A stretch of 14,618 bases of DNA. Origin: an uncultured Fenollaria sp. GTDB lineage: Bacteria > Bacillota > Clostridia > Tissierellales > Peptoniphilaceae. Made by a program: the position numbers and the translations under genes. The notes under the pieces are model-generated. The model was not told the origin of the DNA. It saw nothing but the letters and a program-made list of their open reading frames with translations, and did not search any database. The stretch spans positions 1-14,618 of the forward strand of contig NZ_CAMJVK010000037.1 of NCBI RefSeq assembly GCF_946221515.1, read 5' to 3'. This document shows, in pieces, positions 11,758 to 14,618 of this stretch; the first letter of the stretch is position 1; each line of letters begins with the position of its first letter.

Positions 11758-13053
11758 TTATAAATCTATCGCCTTATCATCAAGCAAAAAGTCTTCCAAG
11801 CCTAAATACAAAATTCCGCTCTCATCGCGTCTAGGCACTATATTATCTTTAAGAACAACTACTTTTTTAAAAGAGTCGTCTATCTTTTTTAATGAAGCGG
11901 TCTCTTGCTCTCTCTTTGCCTCGCTGTCAACGTTAAGCGCTGACTGTATATAATAGCGCTTGCTGCCTTTATTGACAACAAAATCGACTTCGAGCTGCAC
12001 TTTTTGCCTCTTGCCATTAATAAGTTTTTCCGTTTCAACTACGCCAACATCTACATTGTAGTCTCGTCTTTTTAAATCGTTATAAATAATATTCTCCATA
12101 ATGTGATTTGTCTCGATTTGCCTAAAGTTTAGTAGTGCATTTCTTAAGCCAATATCTGAAAAATAATATTTATTCGGCGTTGAAAAATAACGTCCGCCCT
12201 TGACATCGTATCTTTCTGCTTCTGATATGATATAGGCTTCCTCAAAATACTTTAGATACTTGGCTATGGTTGTCGACGAGATATTGATATGTTTTTCTGA
12301 AGCAAACCTATTGGCAAGTTTATATGGATTTGTAAGTGAGCCTATGGACGAAGCCAGAAATTTAAGTAAGGTCTCAAGAATTTCATCCGCACTTTGTATA
12401 ACGTTTCGCTCAAGTATATCCTTTATATATGTTTGTGAATATAAATTTTTAAGGTAAGTACTTTTTTCTTCATCTGTTTCTAAAGAAAATATACGAGGCA
12501 TACCGCCATAAACAAGATAAGTCTCTAAGGCAGTGCTTGAACTGTCATATAGGGGAGCGATTTCTTGAAATGAAAGTGGCTCTACATGTATTTCGTCTGC
12601 TCTGTCACGGAATTGAGTAAGTATGTCCTTAGAAAGCATCTTTGAATTGCTTCCAGTTACGTATATATCAAGGTTCTCTTCCTTAATTAAGCCAAGCAAA
12701 ACATCGACGAAGCTAACAGTCTTCTCATCGCTCTCTAGGTATGGATTTGCGACCATCTCTGAGAATTGCACCTCGTCTATAAAGATGTAATAGTCTTTAG
12801 ACTTATCGGCAGTCATTTCTTTGATAAAATCATTGAGCATAAAAGGGTTTCTGTATTTAATGTTGTTTATGTCATCTAGAGCGATGGCGATGATCTCGTC
12901 ATCTTTAACGCCATTTTCTAATAAATAGTTTTTGTATAAATTAAAGAGCAAAAATGATTTGCCGCAGCGCCTAATACCTGTTATGATTTTAACTCTGCCA
13001 CTATTTTGCTTCTTAATAAGCTTATTTAGGTAGTAATCTCTTTTGATTATCAT
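11758..13053 (-). CDS. AAA_14 ATPase with DUF4143 domain
   Basis: A 431-aa intact member of the widespread AAA_14/DUF4143 group, often present in many copies in gut and oral anaerobes; its biological role is not established. Order of parts: Walker A GIRRCGKS (26-33), Walker B YYIFIDEV (88-95), sensor-like VTGSNSKML (132-140) and RDRADEIHVEPLSFQEI. YGGMPRIF (182-189) follows. A winged-helix-like region (about 238-300) includes LANRFASEKHINISSTTIAKYL and ends KYYFSDIGLRNALL. The C-terminal DUF4143 part is nuclease-like (Glu320 in HIMENIIYNDL, QLEVDFVV with Glu355 and Asp357, then YYIQSA). The YIQ segment replaces the Lys of classical PD-(D/E)XK enzymes, as is usual in this family, so cleavage is doubtful. 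A TAGGAGC site precedes the ATG. The promoter is flanked by twin 40-bp hairpin repeats that the winged helix might recognise (inference). Confidence 0.9.
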   Translation of the reverse strand: MIIKRDYYLNKLIKKQNSGRVKIITGIRRCGKSFLLFNLYKNYLLENGVKDDEIIAIALDDINNIKYRNPFMLNDFIKEMTADKSKDYYIFIDEVQFSEMVANPYLESDEKTVSFVDVLLGLIKEENLDIYVTGSNSKMLSKDILTQFRDRADEIHVEPLSFQEIAPLYDSSSTALETYLVYGGMPRIFSLETDEEKSTYLKNLYSQTYIKDILERNVIQSADEILETLLKFLASSIGSLTNPYKLANRFASEKHINISSTTIAKYLKYFEEAYIISEAERYDVKGGRYFSTPNKYYFSDIGLRNALLNFRQIETNHIMENIIYNDLKRRDYNVDVGVVETEKLINGKRQKVQLEVDFVVNKGSKRYYIQSALNVDSEAKREQETASLKKIDDSFKKVVVLKDNIVPRRDESGILYLGLEDFLLDDKAIDL

Positions 13054-13065
13054 AATATCAGCTCC

Positions 13066-13105
13066 TAACTCGAAGAATTTAGGTGGGTTTCCACCTTTTT
13101 TCTTC
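13066..13105. repeat. 40-bp hairpin repeat, copy 1 (in ATPase leader)
   Basis: Contains AGGTGG-GTTT-CCACCT with an outer CGAAGAA/TTCTTCG stem, identical over 40 bases to 13150-13189. It would lie in the first half of the ATPase leader RNA, ending 12 bases before the start codon. Its T-run follows the hairpin on the plus strand only, so it is not a terminator for the ATPase transcript. Confidence 0.9.
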
Positions 13106-13117
13106 GTCTTTAACTAT

Positions 13118-13146
13118 ATATTAGCACAGATGAAGTCTAAAGTCAA
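13118..13146 (-). promoter_or_regulatory. Promoter of ATPase-methyltransferase operon
   Basis: TTGACT (13146-13141), exactly 17 bp, TAATAT (13123-13118), minus strand. The expected start is near 13111, just ahead of hairpin repeat copy 1. The whole promoter fits in the 44 bases between the two repeats. Confidence 0.82.
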
Positions 13147-13149
13147 TAT

Positions 13150-13189
13150 TAACTCGAAGAATTTAGGTGGGTTTCCACCTTTTTTCTTC
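13150..13189. repeat. 40-bp hairpin repeat, copy 2 (upstream of -35)
   Basis: Second identical copy, starting three bases upstream of the -35 and offset from copy 1 by 84 bp, i.e. about eight helical turns, so both copies face the same side of the DNA. Only the outermost stem base pair differs from copy 1. Confidence 0.9.
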
Positions 13190-13315
13190 TTGCTCTTGTC
13201 AATTTCGGTCTATTAAGTGTGTATATATGTTTTGGCTAGCATAAATATGTCTCTTGCATATAAAATAAATAATTTAGCAATTATCTACGAAGTGGCACAG
13301 CCATTCTCAAGGCAT
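13190..13315. other. Noncoding stretch with no recognised feature
   Basis: This AT-rich stretch lies between the second hairpin repeat and the terminator of the glutaredoxin-like gene. I see no convincing ORF, promoter pair, RNA gene or strong stem in it. Confidence 0.6.
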
Positions 13316-13346
13316 AAAAAAAGTATGCACCAAAAGGTACATACTT
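13316..13346 (-). terminator. Terminator of glutaredoxin-like gene
   Basis: On the minus strand AAGTATGTACC pairs with GGTGCATACTT (11 bp, one G-U, TTTT loop) and runs into seven T's. It starts 12 nt after the stop codon. Confidence 0.93.
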
Positions 13347-13358
13347 CGTGTAAATATC

Positions 13359-13589
13359 TTAGTCTTCTAATGCTGCATCGATCTTAGCTTTATCGAAGCC
13401 AAGTATCTTTTCATCGCCTATAATGATAACTGGTACGCCTGTAAAGCCCATCTTCATCATTTCCATCCTAGCGTCTTTATCTTCTGAGATGTTCTTTTCT
13501 GTGTACTTGATGTTCTTTCCATCTAAGTAGTCCTTAGCCATGTGACAGAATGAACATGTAGTGCTTGTATAAATTGTAATGTCTTTCAT
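13359..13589 (-). CDS. Glutaredoxin-like thiol-disulfide protein (YruB/NrdH type)
   Basis: A 76-aa single-domain thioredoxin-fold protein of the cytosol. It has ITIYTSTTCSFC with the active pair Cys12/Cys15 (CSFC), a helix HMAKDYLDGKNI, the cis-proline loop TGVPVIIIG (Pro53) and the C-terminal ILGFDKAKIDAALE helix. This matches the small glutaredoxin-like proteins of clostridia (YruB, NrdH-like), which pass electrons from thioredoxin reductase to targets. The frame is open 17 codons further upstream to 13640, but the ATG at 13589 carries a perfect AGGAGGG site and gives the family length. It has its own terminator and follows the arcC terminator, so it is probably monocistronic; a weak TATATA (13635-13630) may be its -10. 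Confidence 0.92.
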   Translation of the reverse strand: MKDITIYTSTTCSFCHMAKDYLDGKNIKYTEKNISEDKDARMEMMKMGFTGVPVIIIGDEKILGFDKAKIDAALED

Positions 13590-13658
13590 TAATATCCCTC
13601 CTAAATTTTGTCTATCAATTGTCACTAGATATATACCCATGGCTAATTTTTTCTAAAC

Positions 13659-13686
13659 AAAAAGAGCAGAAATTAATCTGCTCTTT
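13659..13686 (-). terminator. Terminator of arcC
   Basis: On the minus strand AAAGAGCAGA pairs with TCTGCTCTTT (10 bp, 6-nt TTAATT loop), followed by TT and a G-interrupted T-run. It begins 12 nt after the arcC stop. Confidence 0.88.
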
Positions 13687-13698
13687 GATATATTTCTA

Positions 13699-14601
13699 TT
13701 ACTTAGAAATTATAGTTCCAGTTTTTCCTTCGATACCTTCGCCTGCTTTTTCAAGTGATGTGATTAAGCTGACTCTACCAGGTTTGGACTCTGCAAACAT
13801 GATTGCTGCTTCAACTTTTGGAAGCATGGATCCTTTTGCGAAGTGACCTTCTTCTGAGTACTTTTTCATCTCATCTACTGTCACTTTATTAAGCTCTTCT
13901 TGGTTTTCTTTACCGAAGTTTATGGCAACTTTTTCAACTGCTGTTAATATGATTAGTTGATCTGCATCAACTATTTCAGCTAGTTTTTCTGAAGCGAAGT
14001 CTTTATCGATAACTGCTGCTACACCTTTGTAGTCTTCGCCGTCTGCGATAACTGGGATTCCGCCGCCGCCAACTGTGATTACAACGTCTCCTGCTTCGAT
14101 AAGGTGACTGATTAGATCCTTTTCTACTACGTCGATAGGCTTTGGTGAAGCTATAACTTTTCTGTAGCCTCTACCTGCGTCTTCAACGTATGTGTCGCCT
14201 GTTGCGGCCATAAGCTTATCTGCTTCTTCTTTTGTATAGAATAGGCCAATAGGCTTTGTAGGGTTTTGGAATGCTTTATCATCTTTATCTACTAAAACTT
14301 GTGTGATAACTGTAGCTACGTTTTTCTTGATGCCTCTTCTCTTTAGTTCTGCCTTGATGGCATTTTGTAAGTGGTATCCAATGTAGCCTTGGCTCATTGC
14401 GCCGCACTCTGCAAATGGCATATCACCTTTGAATGCGTTGTTGATAAGGCCTACTTGAGGGCCATTGCCATGAGCGATGGTAACGTCGTTACCTTGTTCG
14501 ATTAAGTCGACTATTGGTTTTGCTGTCTTCTTAACTAGTTCTTTTTGTTCTGCACAAGTTTTTCCTAGAGCGTTGCCTCCTAATGCAACTACTACCTTCA
14601 T
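13699..14601 (-). CDS. arcC: Carbamate kinase
   Basis: Transfers phosphate from carbamoyl phosphate to ADP, giving ATP plus carbamate; it is the energy-yielding last step of arginine (or agmatine, purine) fermentation. The 300-aa length is near the usual 310. The amino-acid kinase fold is seen in VVALGGNAL (4-12), HGNGPQVG (44-51), GRGYRKVIASPKP (143-155), GGGGIPV (178-184), AVIDKDFASEKLA (196-208) and FAKGSMLPKVEAA (254-266). It is complete at both ends, with only 17 bases left before the window edge. A weak AGGA lies about 10 nt before the ATG. Partners such as arcA or argF would be upstream, outside the window, so the pathway cannot be fixed from here. A clear terminator follows. Confidence 0.96.
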   Translation of the reverse strand: MKVVVALGGNALGKTCAEQKELVKKTAKPIVDLIEQGNDVTIAHGNGPQVGLINNAFKGDMPFAECGAMSQGYIGYHLQNAIKAELKRRGIKKNVATVITQVLVDKDDKAFQNPTKPIGLFYTKEEADKLMAATGDTYVEDAGRGYRKVIASPKPIDVVEKDLISHLIEAGDVVITVGGGGIPVIADGEDYKGVAAVIDKDFASEKLAEIVDADQLIILTAVEKVAINFGKENQEELNKVTVDEMKKYSEEGHFAKGSMLPKVEAAIMFAESKPGRVSLITSLEKAGEGIEGKTGTIISK

Positions 14602-14618
14602 TCTATAGTTTTCCTATA

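Noticed and set aside
11758..13053. Transposase or integrase for the ATPase gene
   Set aside because: Walker motifs plus the DUF4143 C-terminal pattern identify the AAA_14 group; no terminal inverted repeats or target duplications surround it.
13066..13189. Minimal CRISPR array (two 40-bp repeats with a 44-bp spacer)
   Set aside because: Only two copies, the spacer contains a consensus promoter, no cas genes are present, and the repeat lies in the leader of a protein gene.
13066..13189. Terminators on the plus strand (hairpin followed by T6)
   Set aside because: No plus-strand gene precedes them, and both flank a minus-strand promoter; a regulatory or repeat role fits better, though some antisense termination is possible.
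8180..13300. GAAGTGGC-type 11-base match (TACGAAGTGGC) near 8190 and 13287
   Set aside because: An 11-base match is expected by chance many times in a window of this size, and the flanks do not align.
13590..13640. Longer start of the glutaredoxin-like gene
   Set aside because: The ATG at 13589 has a perfect AGGAGGG ribosome site and gives the usual family length.

Overview
This 14.6-kb AT-rich window comes from a low-GC Gram-positive anaerobe. The gene families suggest a Tissierellia / Peptoniphilaceae-type Firmicute: an SLH surface protein, carbamate kinase, type 2 isopentenyl-diphosphate isomerase, a YruB-like glutaredoxin and an AAA_14/DUF4143 ATPase. The taxon is inferred from gene content only. 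Every gene I accept lies on the minus strand, so transcription runs from high to low coordinates. I see no tRNA, rRNA, IS element or CRISPR array.

From the right end, in transcription order: carbamate kinase (arcC, 14601-13699) with its own terminator; a small CxxC glutaredoxin-like protein (13589-13359) with a strong terminator; then an AAA_14/DUF4143 ATPase (13053-11758) and a YrrT-like methyltransferase (11740-11123) in one operon. The ATPase promoter is flanked by two identical 40-bp repeats, each holding a hairpin. Next come a Cys-rich lipoprotein (10999-10262), a RelB/DinJ-type antitoxin (10196-9969) followed not by a toxin but by a small membrane protein (9947-9336), and a secreted stalk-domain/TlpA thioredoxin fusion (9230-8259). 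The last two units end in the same 30-bp terminator sequence, so the TlpA unit sits between direct repeats.

The left half is a compact housekeeping operon, dnaX - ybaB - recR - murI - fni - pncB (8115-2074). It has an extended -10 promoter before dnaX and a 12-bp terminator after pncB, and its genes overlap or are at most 9 nt apart. It joins replication and recombination (DnaX, YbaB, RecR) with glutamate racemase, isoprenoid isomerase and NAD salvage. dnaX carries two in-frame A AAA AAG slippery heptamers that would yield a gamma-like short product. They lie at the start of a hexapeptide repeat tract.

At the far left is an SLH-domain surface protein (1808-15). Its roughly 110-nt leader contains three segments able to form two mutually exclusive hairpins, and direct repeats sit where an activator would bind.

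Most worth checking: dnaX frameshifting, the twin hairpin repeats around the ATPase promoter, the antitoxin-membrane protein pair, and the repeat-bracketed TlpA unit.
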